A stretch of DNA of 64,000 nucleotides from Azoarcus sp031546845 (GCA_031546845.1 JAVBJT010000004.1:1-64000); one strand, 5' to 3'; positions 1 through 9,106 are shown, counted from the first letter of the stretch. Numbers and translations are program-made. The notes: generated from the sequence alone by a model not told the origin.

Positions 1-308
1 TATCGGTTGTCCAGTTTTTAAAGATCCGCTGCCAATCCCACCGCAGCAACCGCACCAATCAGGTGCAGCAAAGAAACGAGAGTATGAAGGAGCGAAAAGA
101 AGCTGTCAACGGTTCAAGCCTATAAAACGCTTCTCTCTGTTTGAGCGCAAACAGAACCCCACCACTTCAGCCAAAGAAACCGTCGAGTTGTGGAACCTCC
201 ATCGGAACCGCCAAAATAACGGCCTTAGCGCCTATGCAACGAGCCAGCCCTGTGGAACCTCGGGCCGAAAGCTATGCTTGGCACTCATCCCGATGCTTAA
301 GGAAGGAT
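1..308. other. Sequence upstream of thyA, no supported gene
   Basis: No convincing coding signal is seen here. The thyA reading frame stays open back to 141, but the residues before 309 do not resemble thymidylate synthase and no ribosome-binding site precedes an earlier ATG. The stretch probably carries the thyA promoter and the end of the preceding locus. Confidence 0.5.
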
Positions 309-1301
309 ATGCAGCAGTATCTCGATCTTGTTCAGGACATCTTCGACAACGGCACCTGGCAAAACAATCGAACCGGTATCCGCACCCTGAGCATTCCGGG
401 CGCAATGATGAAGTTCGACCTGCAGAAGGGCTTTCCCGCGGTCACGACGAAGAAGCTGGCTTTCAAATCCGCAATCGGCGAGTTGGTCGGCTTCATGCGC
501 GGCTATCGCAGCGCCGCCGATTTCCGGGCGCTCGGATGCAAGGTCTGGGACCAGAACGCCAACGAGAACGCACAGTGGCTAGGGAACCCATACAGGCTCC
601 AGGAAAACGACCTGGGCCCCGTGTACGGTGTGCAGTGGCGGCAATGGCCGGCCTATAAGTTGATCGACCTCAGCCAGACGCAAAGCGCGCCCCAAATTGC
701 AGATGCATTGAACAGGGGCTACCAGCGGATTGGCGTCGTCGAGGAAACCGGGGAGCGCGGCAAGACAACGAGCGCACTCTTGTATAAAGCAGTCGATCAA
801 CTGCGTCAGTGCCTGGACACCATCATCGACGATCCAGGCAGCCGCCGGATTCTTTTCCACGGATGGAACTGGGCGCAGCTTGAGGAAATGGCGCTTCCTC
901 CGTGCCATCTCTTGTATCAGTTCCTGGTTAACCAGCCAAAGCGCGAGATTTCTCTTTGCCTTTACATCCGTTCGAATGATGTTGGACTTGGAACGCCCTT
1001 CAACCTGACCGAAGGCGCCGCGCTGCTCCATCTGGTGGGCCGGCTGACCGGCTATACCCCACGGTGGTTCACCTATTTCATCGGCGATGCGCACCTTTAT
1101 GAAAACCATGTGGACATGCTTCGAGAACAATTGAAGCGCGAACCATTCCCTGCTCCAAGGCTGGTTTTATCCGAGCGCATTCCCGACTTCTCGGTCACGG
1201 GAAAATACGAACCGGAATGGTTGGAAAACGTCGAGCCGGGCGACTTTCAGCTCGAGGGGTATCGGCACCATGCGCCATTAACCGCGCCAATGGCCGTTTA
1301 A
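309..1301 (+). CDS. thyA: Thymidylate synthase ThyA, long form with insertions
   Basis: The product makes dTMP from dUMP with methylene-tetrahydrofolate in the cytosol. The ATG at 309 was chosen because an AAGGAAGG ribosome-binding site ends next to it and MQQYLDL matches the family N-terminus. Visible motifs are RTG near residue 21, the catalytic Cys199 in MALPPCH, and RSNDVGLGTPFN (residues 221-232), which carries the dUMP-binding Arg, Asp and Asn. The protein has 330 residues against 264 in E. coli. The extra length lies mainly around residues 88-99, 120-160 and near the C-terminus. All catalytic motifs are intact, so the insertions look like a subfamily trait rather than damage. Confidence 0.95.
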   Translation: MQQYLDLVQDIFDNGTWQNNRTGIRTLSIPGAMMKFDLQKGFPAVTTKKLAFKSAIGELVGFMRGYRSAADFRALGCKVWDQNANENAQWLGNPYRLQENDLGPVYGVQWRQWPAYKLIDLSQTQSAPQIADALNRGYQRIGVVEETGERGKTTSALLYKAVDQLRQCLDTIIDDPGSRRILFHGWNWAQLEEMALPPCHLLYQFLVNQPKREISLCLYIRSNDVGLGTPFNLTEGAALLHLVGRLTGYTPRWFTYFIGDAHLYENHVDMLREQLKREPFPAPRLVLSERIPDFSVTGKYEPEWLENVEPGDFQLEGYRHHAPLTAPMAV

Positions 1302-1647
1302 AATCGCAGCCAGAAGAACGAACCGCCCGCCCGGGCGGTAATACCCCCTCGGGCAACAATCGCACCAGCACGCTGCAACAAGCCCCCGCCCGCGCCTCAC
1401 CCACCCTCTCCAGAAAAACCGCGCTTCACACCCGTTCCACCGGCCAGCCACCTCGGCATATCACCGCCCTGAGCATGGAATTCCACGCTCAGAGCGGCCG
1501 ATAACAATTCACTACATTTCGCAAACAGTTGCGCAAACAAGACTTGAGAGACTGCACTCAACGACGGTGAAACACGCCCGCGAACAACACCTGCACGCCA
1601 ACAACAATCCGGCGGCGGGTGCCGAAGGTGGAGGCTTAGGAGGAGAC
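1302..1647. other. Intergenic region with likely promoter of the import/activation operon
   Basis: No gene is supported in these 346 bases. A GC-rich self-complementary stretch (CCGCCCGGGCGG, near 1323) follows thyA and could fold into a hairpin. A 24-base near-palindrome lies at 1469-1492. The promoter for the operon starting at 1648 should be here, but no clear -35/-10 pair was identified. Confidence 0.5.
1469..1492. promoter_or_regulatory. 24-base near-perfect palindrome, candidate operator
   Basis: The half sites CTGAGCATGGAA and TTCCACGCTCAG pair at 11 of 12 positions, with an A/C mismatch as the only break. It lies 155 bases before the acyl-CoA synthetase start. The length and symmetry fit an operator for a TetR- or GntR-type repressor of an acyl-CoA pathway, but a hairpin in RNA is equally possible. 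No such regulator gene is adjacent. Confidence 0.35.
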
Positions 1648-3627
1648 ATGGCCGAATACGATAGTGCAAGAAGCGCCGCCACGAATGCGCTCGACACTTT
1701 TCCGCGCTTGTTGATGGAGCATGCGCGGGTACGGCCCGAGCGGCCGGCGATGCGGGAAAAGGAATACGGCATCTGGCAGACCTACACCTGGACACAGGTG
1801 GCGGACAACGTGCGCGCAATCGCCTGCGGCCTGGCCACGCTGGGGTTCAGGCGCGGCGACCGGCTAGCGATCATCGGCGACAACCGCCCGCGCCTGTACT
1901 GGTCGGTGGCGGCCTGCCAATGCCTCGGCGGCATCCCGGTCATGCTGTACCAGGACGCCGTGGCACAGGAAATGACTTATGTGCTGCAGGATGCCGAGAT
2001 CCGCTTCGCCGTGGTCGAGGATCAGGAGCAGGTGGATAAGCTGCTCGAAATCGCCTCGGACGTGCCACTGCTCGAACACGTGATCTACGACGACGGCCGC
2101 GGCATGCGCCACTACGGCCAGCGCACGCTGCTGGGACTGGACGCGTTGCAGGACAGGGGGCGCGCGCTTGAACGCGAGCAGCCCGACTTTCTCGACGGTG
2201 AAATCGGCAAGGGCGCACCCGACGATATTTCGGTGATGCTCTACACCTCCGGCACCACCGGCACGCCCAAGGGCGTCTGCCAGACGCACAGCGCGTTCAT
2301 CGCCGCAGCGCAAGGGGGTATCGGTTTCGACCGCTTGTCCGACCGCGAGGACATCCTCTCTTATCTGCCGATGGCCTGGGTGGGCGACCATCTGTTTTCC
2401 TTCGCTCAGGCGATGGTGGCCGGTTTCACCATCAACTGCCCGGAATCGGGCGAGACGGTGATGACCGATCTGCGCGAAATCGGCCCCACGTACTACTTCG
2501 CCCCACCACGCGTATTCGAGAACCTGCTGACCCAGGTGATGATCCGCATGGAGGATGCCGGCTGGTTCAAGCGCAAGCTGTTCCACTATTTCATGGCCGT
2601 GGCGCGCCGGGCGGGCGCCGATCTGCTCGACGGAAAATCCGTCGATTTCGGCGACCGTGTGCGCTACGCGCTGGGGAATCTGCTGGTGTATGGCCCGCTG
2701 AAGAATGTGCTGGGCTTGAGCCGCATTCGCGTCGCCTATACCGCCGGCGCGGCGATCGGGCCGGATCTGTTCCGTTTTTATCGCTCCATCGGCGTCAATC
2801 TGAAGCAGCTCTACGGCCAGACGGAAACCTGCGCCTACGTCTGCCTGCAGCCGGACGGGGAAATCAAGCTCGACTCGGTGGGCAAGCCCGCGCCGCAAGT
2901 CGAGGTGAAACTGGCTGACAACGGCGAAATCCTGGTCAAGGGGCCGATGCTGCTCAAGACGTATTACAAGCGGCCGGACGCCACGGCCGAGTCGATCGAC
3001 AGCAACGGTTATTTCATGACCGGCGACGCAGGCTTCTTCGACGAGCAAGGCCACCTGAAGATCATCGACCGCGCCAAGGATGTGGGCAAGCTCAACGACG
3101 GTTCGATGTTCGCGCCCAACTACATCGAGAACAAGCTCAAATTCTTCCAGTACATCAAGGAAGCGGTCGTGTTCGGCAACCGGCGCGACCACGTCACCGC
3201 CTTCATCAATATCGATTTCGAGGCGGTGGGCAACTGGGCCGAGCGCAAGGGCATGGCGTATTCCGGTTATACCGACCTGGCCGCGCAGCCGGCGGTGTAT
3301 GAGCTGATCCGCGACTGCGTCGAACAGGCCAATGCAGATCTGGCCACCGATACGCGCATGAGCGGTTCGCAGATCAAACGCTTCCTCGTGCTGCACAAGG
3401 AACTGGATGCCGACGACGGCGAGCTGACCCGTACGCGCAAGGTGCGGCGCAACTTTATCGCGGAGAAATACGCCGTGCTGATCGAGGCGCTGTACGAAGG
3501 CAAGCGCAGCCAGTTCATCGAAACCCAGGTGAAGTACGAGGATGGTCGCATCGGCAGCGTTCACGCCGATCTGCGCATCGAAGAGGCGAGGGCCACGGCC
3601 CCTGCCGGTTTGAAACATGCAGCCTGA
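1648..3627 (+). CDS. Long-chain-type acyl-CoA synthetase (AMP-binding)
   Basis: This is an adenylate-forming acid:CoA ligase of the FAA1/long-chain acyl-CoA synthetase type, 659 residues. The P-loop TSGTTGTPKG lies near residue 200, the adenylation motif YGQTET near residue 392, and the hinge motif DRAKD near residue 475. The ATG at 1648 follows AGGAGGAG; the longer reading frame from 1567 lacks such a site. It is the first gene of an operon with a complete HAAT ABC transporter (3638-9007), a PaaK-like protein and a CaiB/BaiF transferase. This suggests it activates the imported acid to its CoA thioester. The substrate (fatty, aromatic or steroid-derived acid) cannot be read from the sequence. 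Confidence 0.88.
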   Translation: MAEYDSARSAATNALDTFPRLLMEHARVRPERPAMREKEYGIWQTYTWTQVADNVRAIACGLATLGFRRGDRLAIIGDNRPRLYWSVAACQCLGGIPVMLYQDAVAQEMTYVLQDAEIRFAVVEDQEQVDKLLEIASDVPLLEHVIYDDGRGMRHYGQRTLLGLDALQDRGRALEREQPDFLDGEIGKGAPDDISVMLYTSGTTGTPKGVCQTHSAFIAAAQGGIGFDRLSDREDILSYLPMAWVGDHLFSFAQAMVAGFTINCPESGETVMTDLREIGPTYYFAPPRVFENLLTQVMIRMEDAGWFKRKLFHYFMAVARRAGADLLDGKSVDFGDRVRYALGNLLVYGPLKNVLGLSRIRVAYTAGAAIGPDLFRFYRSIGVNLKQLYGQTETCAYVCLQPDGEIKLDSVGKPAPQVEVKLADNGEILVKGPMLLKTYYKRPDATAESIDSNGYFMTGDAGFFDEQGHLKIIDRAKDVGKLNDGSMFAPNYIENKLKFFQYIKEAVVFGNRRDHVTAFINIDFEAVGNWAERKGMAYSGYTDLAAQPAVYELIRDCVEQANADLATDTRMSGSQIKRFLVLHKELDADDGELTRTRKVRRNFIAEKYAVLIEALYEGKRSQFIETQVKYEDGRIGSVHADLRIEEARATAPAGLKHAA

Positions 3628-3637
3628 GGAGCGGGGA

Positions 3638-4480
3638 ATGAATATGAACGACATGACTCAAGCAGCCCAATCCCCGGCCGCCACAGAAGTTGCGGCGGGC
3701 GGCCGCCGCATCGGCGATGTGATCCTCGACCTGCAGAATATCTCTCTGTCGTTCGGCGGCGTGAAGGCGCTCACCAATATCAGCTTCAACGTGCGCGAGC
3801 ACGAAATCCGCTCGATCATCGGTCCCAACGGCGCCGGCAAAAGCTCGATGCTGAACGTGATGAACGGCGTCTATCGCCCGCAGGAAGGCCACATTCTGTT
3901 CCGTGGCCAACCGCGCCAGCGCATCGAGCCGCATCAGGCGGCGGCGCAGGGTATTGCCCGCACCTTCCAGAACATCGCGCTGTTCAAGGGCATGAGCGTG
4001 CTCGACAACATCATGACGGGCCGCAACCTCAAGATGCAGTGCAACCTGTTCCAGCACGCGTTGTATTGGGGCAAAGCGCGGCGCGAGGAAATCGAACACC
4101 GCATGAAGGTGGAAGAGGTCATCGACTTCCTCGAAATCCAGAGCATCCGCAAAACGCCGGTCGGGCGGCTGCCCTACGGTTTGCAGAAGCGCGTCGAACT
4201 GGCCCGGGCGCTCGCCGCCGAGCCGTCGCTGCTACTGCTCGACGAGCCGATGGCAGGCATGAACGTGGAAGAAAAGCAGGACATGTGCCGCTTCATCCTC
4301 GACGTCAACGACCAGTTCGGCACCACCATCGTCCTCATCGAGCACGACATGGGCGTGGTCATGGACATTTCCGACCGCGTGGTCGTGCTCGACTACGGCA
4401 AAAAGATCGGCGACGGCCCGCCCGACGAGGTGAAAGCCAACCCCGACGTGATCGCCGCCTACCTCGGCACATCTCACTAA
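3638..4480 (+). CDS. HAAT-family ABC transporter ATPase, LivG-like
   Basis: This is the cytoplasmic ATPase of a branched-chain amino acid-type transporter, 280 residues. Walker A GPNGAGKSS lies near residue 61, the signature region is LPYGLQKRVELARAL, Walker B LLLLDEPMAGMN lies near residue 197, and the switch His sits in IEHDMG. The start at 3638 follows GAGGAGCGGGGA; an earlier ATG at 3617 would overlap the preceding gene. The signature is LPYGLQ rather than LSGGQ, as is common in LivG. It should pair with the second ATPase at 8156. Genes for the CoA ligases on both sides argue for an organic-acid substrate rather than leucine. Confidence 0.9.
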   Translation: MNMNDMTQAAQSPAATEVAAGGRRIGDVILDLQNISLSFGGVKALTNISFNVREHEIRSIIGPNGAGKSSMLNVMNGVYRPQEGHILFRGQPRQRIEPHQAAAQGIARTFQNIALFKGMSVLDNIMTGRNLKMQCNLFQHALYWGKARREEIEHRMKVEEVIDFLEIQSIRKTPVGRLPYGLQKRVELARALAAEPSLLLLDEPMAGMNVEEKQDMCRFILDVNDQFGTTIVLIEHDMGVVMDISDRVVVLDYGKKIGDGPPDEVKANPDVIAAYLGTSH

Positions 4481-4519
4481 TAAACAAACGCCAACCGGAC
4501 ACGGTGCGAGGAGACAAAG

Positions 4520-5446
4520 ATGCAGTTCTTTTTCGAAGTGCTGATCGGCGGTCTGCTGTCGGGGGTGCTCTACGCCCTCGTGGCGCTAGGCTTCGTGCTG
4601 ATCTACAAGGCGTCGGGCGTGTTCAACTTCGCCCAGGGGGCGATGGTGTTCTTCGCCGCGCTGACCTTCGTCGGCTTCCAGGAGGTGCTGCCGGGCTGGA
4701 CTGGGCTGGCCGCAGGCGGCAGCGCGGTGTTCTGGCTCGCCTTCGCGCTCACGCTGGGCGCGATGGTGATACTCGGCATCCTCACCGAAAAGATCGTGCT
4801 GCGCCCGCTGGTGAATCAGCCGCACATCACGCTGTTCATGGCCACCATCGGGCTGACCTTCCTCGTCGAAGGCATCGCCCAGGGCATCTGGGGCGCTAAC
4901 GTGCGCGGGCTGGATCTGGGCATCGTCGATGAGCCGGTGGAATGGGTCATGGACAACGCCGGCATCCTGGTCTCGAAGTTCGACATCTTCGCCGCCTCCG
5001 TCGCTGGCGCGCTAGTGGTCGCGCTGGCGCTGTTCTTCCAATACACCCGCATCGGCCGGGCACTGCGGGCGGTGGCCGACGATCACCAGGCCGCGCTGTC
5101 CATCGGCATTCCGCTGCGCCACATCTGGGCCATCGTGTGGGGCGTGGCAGGCTTCGTCGCCCTGGTCGCGGGCATGATCTGGGGCGCGCGTAGCGGGGTT
5201 CAGTTCGCACTCACCTTCACCGCGCTGAAGGCGCTGCCGGTGCTGATCCTCGGCGGCTTCACGTCGGTGCCGGGAGCCATCGTCGGCGGACTCATCATCG
5301 GCGCGTCGGAAAAGCTCGCGGAAGTCTATGTCGGCCCCTTCGTGGGCGGCGGCATCGAAGGCTGGTTCCCCTACGTACTCGCGCTCGCCTTCCTCCTCGT
5401 GAGGCCAGAAGGTTTGTTCGGCGAAAAGCACATCGACCGGGTTTAA
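4520..5446 (+). CDS. HAAT ABC transporter permease, LivH-like
   Basis: This integral membrane permease has 308 residues and about eight hydrophobic segments. It begins with the typical LivH pattern of a short N-terminus followed by LLSGVLYALVALGFVLIYKASGVFNFAQG. The C-terminal half holds GIPLRHIWAIVWGVAGFVALVAG, the cytoplasmic loop region that contacts the ATPases. The ATG follows GAGGAGACAAAG. It lies between the LivG-like and LivM-like genes and forms the transport channel with the latter. Confidence 0.9.
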   Translation: MQFFFEVLIGGLLSGVLYALVALGFVLIYKASGVFNFAQGAMVFFAALTFVGFQEVLPGWTGLAAGGSAVFWLAFALTLGAMVILGILTEKIVLRPLVNQPHITLFMATIGLTFLVEGIAQGIWGANVRGLDLGIVDEPVEWVMDNAGILVSKFDIFAASVAGALVVALALFFQYTRIGRALRAVADDHQAALSIGIPLRHIWAIVWGVAGFVALVAGMIWGARSGVQFALTFTALKALPVLILGGFTSVPGAIVGGLIIGASEKLAEVYVGPFVGGGIEGWFPYVLALAFLLVRPEGLFGEKHIDRV

Positions 5447-5515
5447 CACCATTCACGGACGGGGCCGGCGCAAACCGCCAACCCCGCACCGCCCACAGCT
5501 TGAGAGGAGCACCTC

Positions 5516-6583
5516 ATGCTTTATCGCGAAGCCGGCCAGTTCAAGGCCAGTTACCAAGAAGATCAGCAGATCTTCCCCATCCGCCAGGACCGCATCGGGT
5601 TTGCCGCGATCCTCGTCTTCTTCTTTCTGGCCGTACCCGCCATCGCCAACCAATATTGGTTGCAGGCGATCCTGACGCCGGTGCTGATCTTCTCGCTCGC
5701 CGCCATCGGGCTGAACATCCTCACCGGCTACGCCGGCCAGCTCTCGCTCGGCTCGGCGGCCTTCATGGCGGTGGGCGCGTTCGGCGCTTACAACCTCATG
5801 CTGCGCATCGACGGCATGCCCTTCCCCATCGCCCTCATCGGCGGCGGCCTGTGCGCGGCGGCGGTGGGCGTGGCCTTCGGCCTGCCGTCCTTGCGCATCA
5901 AGGGCTTTTACCTGGCGGTGGCGACACTGGCGGCGCAGTTTTTCATCGTTTGGGTGCTGACCAAGTTCCCGTGGTTTTCCAACCATTCGTCATCCGGCGT
6001 CATCACCACGCAAAAGGTGACGATGCTCGGCTTCACCTTCGATACGCCGGCAACGCAATATCTGCTCACGCTCAGCATCGTCGCCGTGCTCGCGCTGCTG
6101 GCGAAAAACCTGGTGCGCAGTACCACCGGCCGGTCGTGGATGGCGGTGCGCGACATGGACGTGGCCGCCGAGGTGATCGGCATCCGGCCGCTGCGCGCCA
6201 AGCTTTCCGCGTTCGCCGTGTCCTCGTTCTACTGCGGCGTGGCGGGCGCGCTGTACGCCTACACCTACCTCGGCACGGTGGAGCCGGAAGGCTTCAACCT
6301 CGACATGTCGTTCAAGATCCTGTTCATGGTCATCATCGGCGGCGTGGGCTCGATCATGGGCTCGTTCCTCGGCGCCGCCTTCATCGTGCTGCTGCCGATC
6401 TTTCTCGATAACGTGATTCCATACTTGTTCGGGAGCTTCGCGCCGGCCAATTTCTCGTCGAACCTGCAACTGATCGTATTCGGCGGGCTGATCATTTTCT
6501 TCCTTATCGTCGAACCGCACGGCCTCGCGCGGCTGTGGCAGCTCGGCAAGGAAAAACTGCGGCTGTGGCCCTTCCCGCACTGA
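5516..6583 (+). CDS. HAAT ABC transporter permease, LivM-like
   Basis: This is the second membrane subunit, 355 residues. A hydrophilic N-terminal tail of about 30 residues precedes the first membrane span. The LivM hallmark AIGLNILTGYAGQLSLGSAAFMAVGAFGAY starts near residue 62. A loop motif near residue 200 (MAVRDMDVAAEVIGI) matches the ATPase-contact loop of the family. The start follows GAGAGGAGCACCTC. A strong hairpin (6602-6625) sits between this gene and the binding-protein gene. Confidence 0.9.
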   Translation: MLYREAGQFKASYQEDQQIFPIRQDRIGFAAILVFFFLAVPAIANQYWLQAILTPVLIFSLAAIGLNILTGYAGQLSLGSAAFMAVGAFGAYNLMLRIDGMPFPIALIGGGLCAAAVGVAFGLPSLRIKGFYLAVATLAAQFFIVWVLTKFPWFSNHSSSGVITTQKVTMLGFTFDTPATQYLLTLSIVAVLALLAKNLVRSTTGRSWMAVRDMDVAAEVIGIRPLRAKLSAFAVSSFYCGVAGALYAYTYLGTVEPEGFNLDMSFKILFMVIIGGVGSIMGSFLGAAFIVLLPIFLDNVIPYLFGSFAPANFSSNLQLIVFGGLIIFFLIVEPHGLARLWQLGKEKLRLWPFPH

Positions 6584-6601
6584 GCCGCCGCACCCAACCT
6601 T

Positions 6602-6625
6602 CTGCCGGCGCCCCGGCGCCGGCAG
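6602..6625 (+). repeat. Perfect 11-bp hairpin between permease and binding-protein genes
   Basis: Arms CTGCCGGCGCC and GGCGCCGGCAG pair perfectly around a 2-base loop. No T-run follows, so it is not a standard intrinsic terminator. It lies 60 bases before the binding-protein start and may block 5'-directed RNA decay or act as a processing site that raises the level of the downstream message. Confidence 0.6.
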
Positions 6626-6685
6626 GCTGGTAATTCGCAAGACCCCTGTTTCGTAAAAAACCCGAAATACCCAGGAGGAGACACC

Positions 6686-8011
6686 ATGAAACTGCAGAAA
6701 ACCCTTCTTGCCAGTGCCGTCATCGGCGGTTTGTTGGCCAGCGCCTATGCCGCCGCCGCGCCGGAGCAGTTCATCGGCCTGCCGAGCTACCGCGTCGGCC
6801 CTTACGCAGCCGGCGGCTCCGGCGTGTTCGGCGGCTGGATCGACTACATGCAGCTCATCAACGAACGCGACGGCGGCGTAAACGGCGTCAAGCTGACGTG
6901 GGAAGAGTGCGAGACGGAATACAACAACGCCCGTGGCGTGGAATGCTACGAGCGCCTGAAAGGCAAGGGCGAAACCGGTAATACCGTGTTCCAGCCGGTG
7001 TCGACGGGCATCACCTACTCGGTGCTGGACAAGGTCGCGCAGGACAAGATTCCGGCGGTGACGATCGGCTACGGACGCACCGACGCCATCGACGGACGAG
7101 TCTTCCCCTGGGTGTTCCCGATGATCTCGACCTACTGGTCGCAGGCCTCCGGCATCGTCAAGTACATCGGCCAAAAAGAAGGCGGGATGGACAAACTCAA
7201 GGGCAAGAAGATCGTCTATCTGTACCACGATTCCGCCTTCGGCAAGGAAGGCATCGCGCTGATGGAGCAGTCCGCCGCCAAGTACGGCTTCACGCTGGCC
7301 CAGATCGCGGTCGCCCACCCCGGCAACGAGCAGCAGGCGCAGTGGCTGCAAATCCGCCAGGAAAAACCGGATTACGTCGTGCTGTGGGGCTGGGGCGTCA
7401 TGAACTCGACGGCGATCCGCACCGCCGCGCGCACGGGCTTCCCGCGCGACAAGATCATCGGCGGCTGGTGGTCCGGCTCCGAGGAAGACGTGATACCGGC
7501 CGGCGACGGGGCGAAGAACTACATCTCCGCCAACTTTACCGGCGTGGGCACGGATTTCCCGGTGATTCAGGATGTGCAGAAATACGTCTACGCCAAGAAC
7601 AAGGGCAACATGGAAGACAAGGCACGCGTGGGCAGCGTGACGTACAACCGCGGCATCGTCCACGGCATCGTCACCGTCGAGGCCATCCGCACCGCGCAGG
7701 AGAAATTCGGCAAGGGCAAGCCGATCACCGGCGAGCAAATGCGCTGGGGCCTGGAACACCTCACGCTCGACTCCGCGCGCCTAGCCGCCATCGGCGCCAG
7801 CGGGCTGATGCCGGACGTCAAGGTGACCTGCGCCGACCACGAAGGCTCGGGCAAGATCAAATTCCAGCAGTGGGACGGAGCGAAGTGGGTATCCCTGACC
7901 GACTGGATCGAGTCCGACCGCGCACAGGTACGCGCGCTCGCGGAAAGCTCCGCCGCCAAGTACGCGCAGGAAAAAGGTATTACCCCGCGCGATTGCACCA
8001 AGGAAATCTAA
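6686..8011 (+). CDS. HAAT ABC transporter periplasmic substrate-binding protein
   Basis: This is the ligand-binding protein of the transporter, 441 residues. The N-terminus MKLQKTLLASAVIGGLLASAYAAAA is a signal peptide with a likely cut after AYA or AAA. The mature part shows the type-I periplasmic fold pattern, with segments such as VFQPVSTGITYSVLDKV and KKIVYLYHDSAFGKEG. Cysteines are present in the mature part (EECETEYNNARGVECYE and near the C-terminus) and could form disulfides. The start follows AGGAGGAGACACC. Hairpins at 6602-6625 and 8036-8057 flank the gene, which fits the need for more binding protein than membrane subunits. The ligand is unknown. Confidence 0.9.
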   Translation: MKLQKTLLASAVIGGLLASAYAAAAPEQFIGLPSYRVGPYAAGGSGVFGGWIDYMQLINERDGGVNGVKLTWEECETEYNNARGVECYERLKGKGETGNTVFQPVSTGITYSVLDKVAQDKIPAVTIGYGRTDAIDGRVFPWVFPMISTYWSQASGIVKYIGQKEGGMDKLKGKKIVYLYHDSAFGKEGIALMEQSAAKYGFTLAQIAVAHPGNEQQAQWLQIRQEKPDYVVLWGWGVMNSTAIRTAARTGFPRDKIIGGWWSGSEEDVIPAGDGAKNYISANFTGVGTDFPVIQDVQKYVYAKNKGNMEDKARVGSVTYNRGIVHGIVTVEAIRTAQEKFGKGKPITGEQMRWGLEHLTLDSARLAAIGASGLMPDVKVTCADHEGSGKIKFQQWDGAKWVSLTDWIESDRAQVRALAESSAAKYAQEKGITPRDCTKEI

Positions 8012-8035
8012 GCCGGAAGCCATGACCTTGCAGGT

Positions 8036-8057
8036 GGAGGCGGCCTATGCCGCCTCC
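8036..8057 (+). repeat. Perfect 9-bp hairpin after the binding-protein gene
   Basis: Arms GGAGGCGGC and GCCGCCTCC enclose a CTAT tetraloop 24 bases after the binding-protein stop. Only three T residues follow, so it is more likely a partial terminator or a 3' stabiliser inside the operon than a full stop. This is a common arrangement after genes for periplasmic binding proteins. Confidence 0.6.
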
Positions 8058-8155
8058 GCTTTCAGCGCCCGCTTTTACCTCCCGCTTTAATTTCTCATAC
8101 CACGCCAAGTCGTACTCAACCGACCCCGCGCCACTACCGAGACGAGGCTCGCCCA

Positions 8156-9007
8156 ATGACCGCAACCGCCGTAGCCCCCGCCGCCGTCGCTCCCCAGAGC
8201 GCCGCCGCGTCCTATCTCGACATCAACAACGTCGAAGTCATCTACGACCACGTCATCCTGGTGCTCAAGGGCGTGTCCCTGCGCGTGCCGCAAGGCAGCA
8301 TCGTCGCGCTGCTCGGCGCCAACGGCGCGGGCAAATCGACCACACTGAAAGCCATTTCCAACCTGCTGCGCGCCGAACGTGGCGACGTCACCAAGGGCAG
8401 CATCGAATTCAAGGGCGCGCGCGTCGATCAGATGACGCCCACCGAACTGGTCAAGCGCGGCGTAATTCAAGTAATGGAAGGCCGCCATTGCTTCGGCCAC
8501 CTGACAATCGAGGAAAACCTGCTCACCGGCGCCTACACGCGTAGCGCGTCGCGCAGTGAAATCCGCGCCGACCTGGAAAAGGTGTACCACTACTTTCCGC
8601 GCCTGAAACAGCGCCGCACGTCGCAGGCCGGCTACACCTCGGGCGGCGAGCAACAAATGTGCGCCATTGGCCGCGCGCTGATGGCCAAGCCGGAAATGAT
8701 CCTGCTCGACGAACCGTCGATGGGGCTGGCGCCGCAGATCGTCGAAGAAATCTTCGAGATCGTGAAAGACCTCAACGGCAACGAAAAGGTGAGCTTCCTG
8801 CTCGCCGAGCAGAACACCATGGTCGCGCTGCGCTACGCCGATTTCGGCTACATCCTCGAAAACGGCCGCATCGTCATGGAAGGCGCGGCCGATGAGCTCG
8901 CCAACAACGAAGACGTGAAAGAGTTCTACCTCGGCCTGTCGGGCGACGGACGCAAGAGCTTCCGCGACGTCAAACACTATCGCCGGCGCAAACGCTGGTT
9001 GTCGTAA
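8156..9007 (+). CDS. HAAT ABC transporter ATPase, LivF-like
   Basis: This is the second cytoplasmic ATPase, 283 residues. Walker A GANGAGKST lies near residue 52, the signature TSGGEQQMCAIGRAL near residue 160, and Walker B MILLDEPSMGLAP near residue 180. The Ala/Pro-rich first 20 residues and a basic C-terminal tail (HYRRRKRW) are slightly longer than in LivF. It follows the binding-protein gene and its hairpin, and precedes the PaaK-like gene. No strong ribosome-binding site is seen before the ATG (GGCTCGCCCA). Confidence 0.9.
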   Translation: MTATAVAPAAVAPQSAAASYLDINNVEVIYDHVILVLKGVSLRVPQGSIVALLGANGAGKSTTLKAISNLLRAERGDVTKGSIEFKGARVDQMTPTELVKRGVIQVMEGRHCFGHLTIEENLLTGAYTRSASRSEIRADLEKVYHYFPRLKQRRTSQAGYTSGGEQQMCAIGRALMAKPEMILLDEPSMGLAPQIVEEIFEIVKDLNGNEKVSFLLAEQNTMVALRYADFGYILENGRIVMEGAADELANNEDVKEFYLGLSGDGRKSFRDVKHYRRRKRWLS

Positions 9008-9106
9008 AGCGCACCCACAACCCCAGGAACCGTATCGGCCCCGCTGCCGGCGCATGCGCCGCGGCGGCCTGGCCGTGCGCGGCCGCTCAGAAAAACGGGA
9101 ATTCCC

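Noticed and set aside
141..308. Extended N-terminus of ThyA
   Set aside because: No family similarity before MQQYLDL, and the AAGGAAGG site is placed for the ATG at 309.
1864..3654. 596-residue minus-strand open frame opposite the acyl-CoA synthetase
   Set aside because: Antisense frame kept open by high GC at third positions; low-complexity His/Ala/Val product, no family motif, while the plus strand encodes clear ligase motifs.
5990..7759. 589-residue minus-strand frame opposite the permease and binding-protein genes
   Set aside because: Spans two real plus-strand genes and the hairpin between them; composition typical of an antisense shadow.
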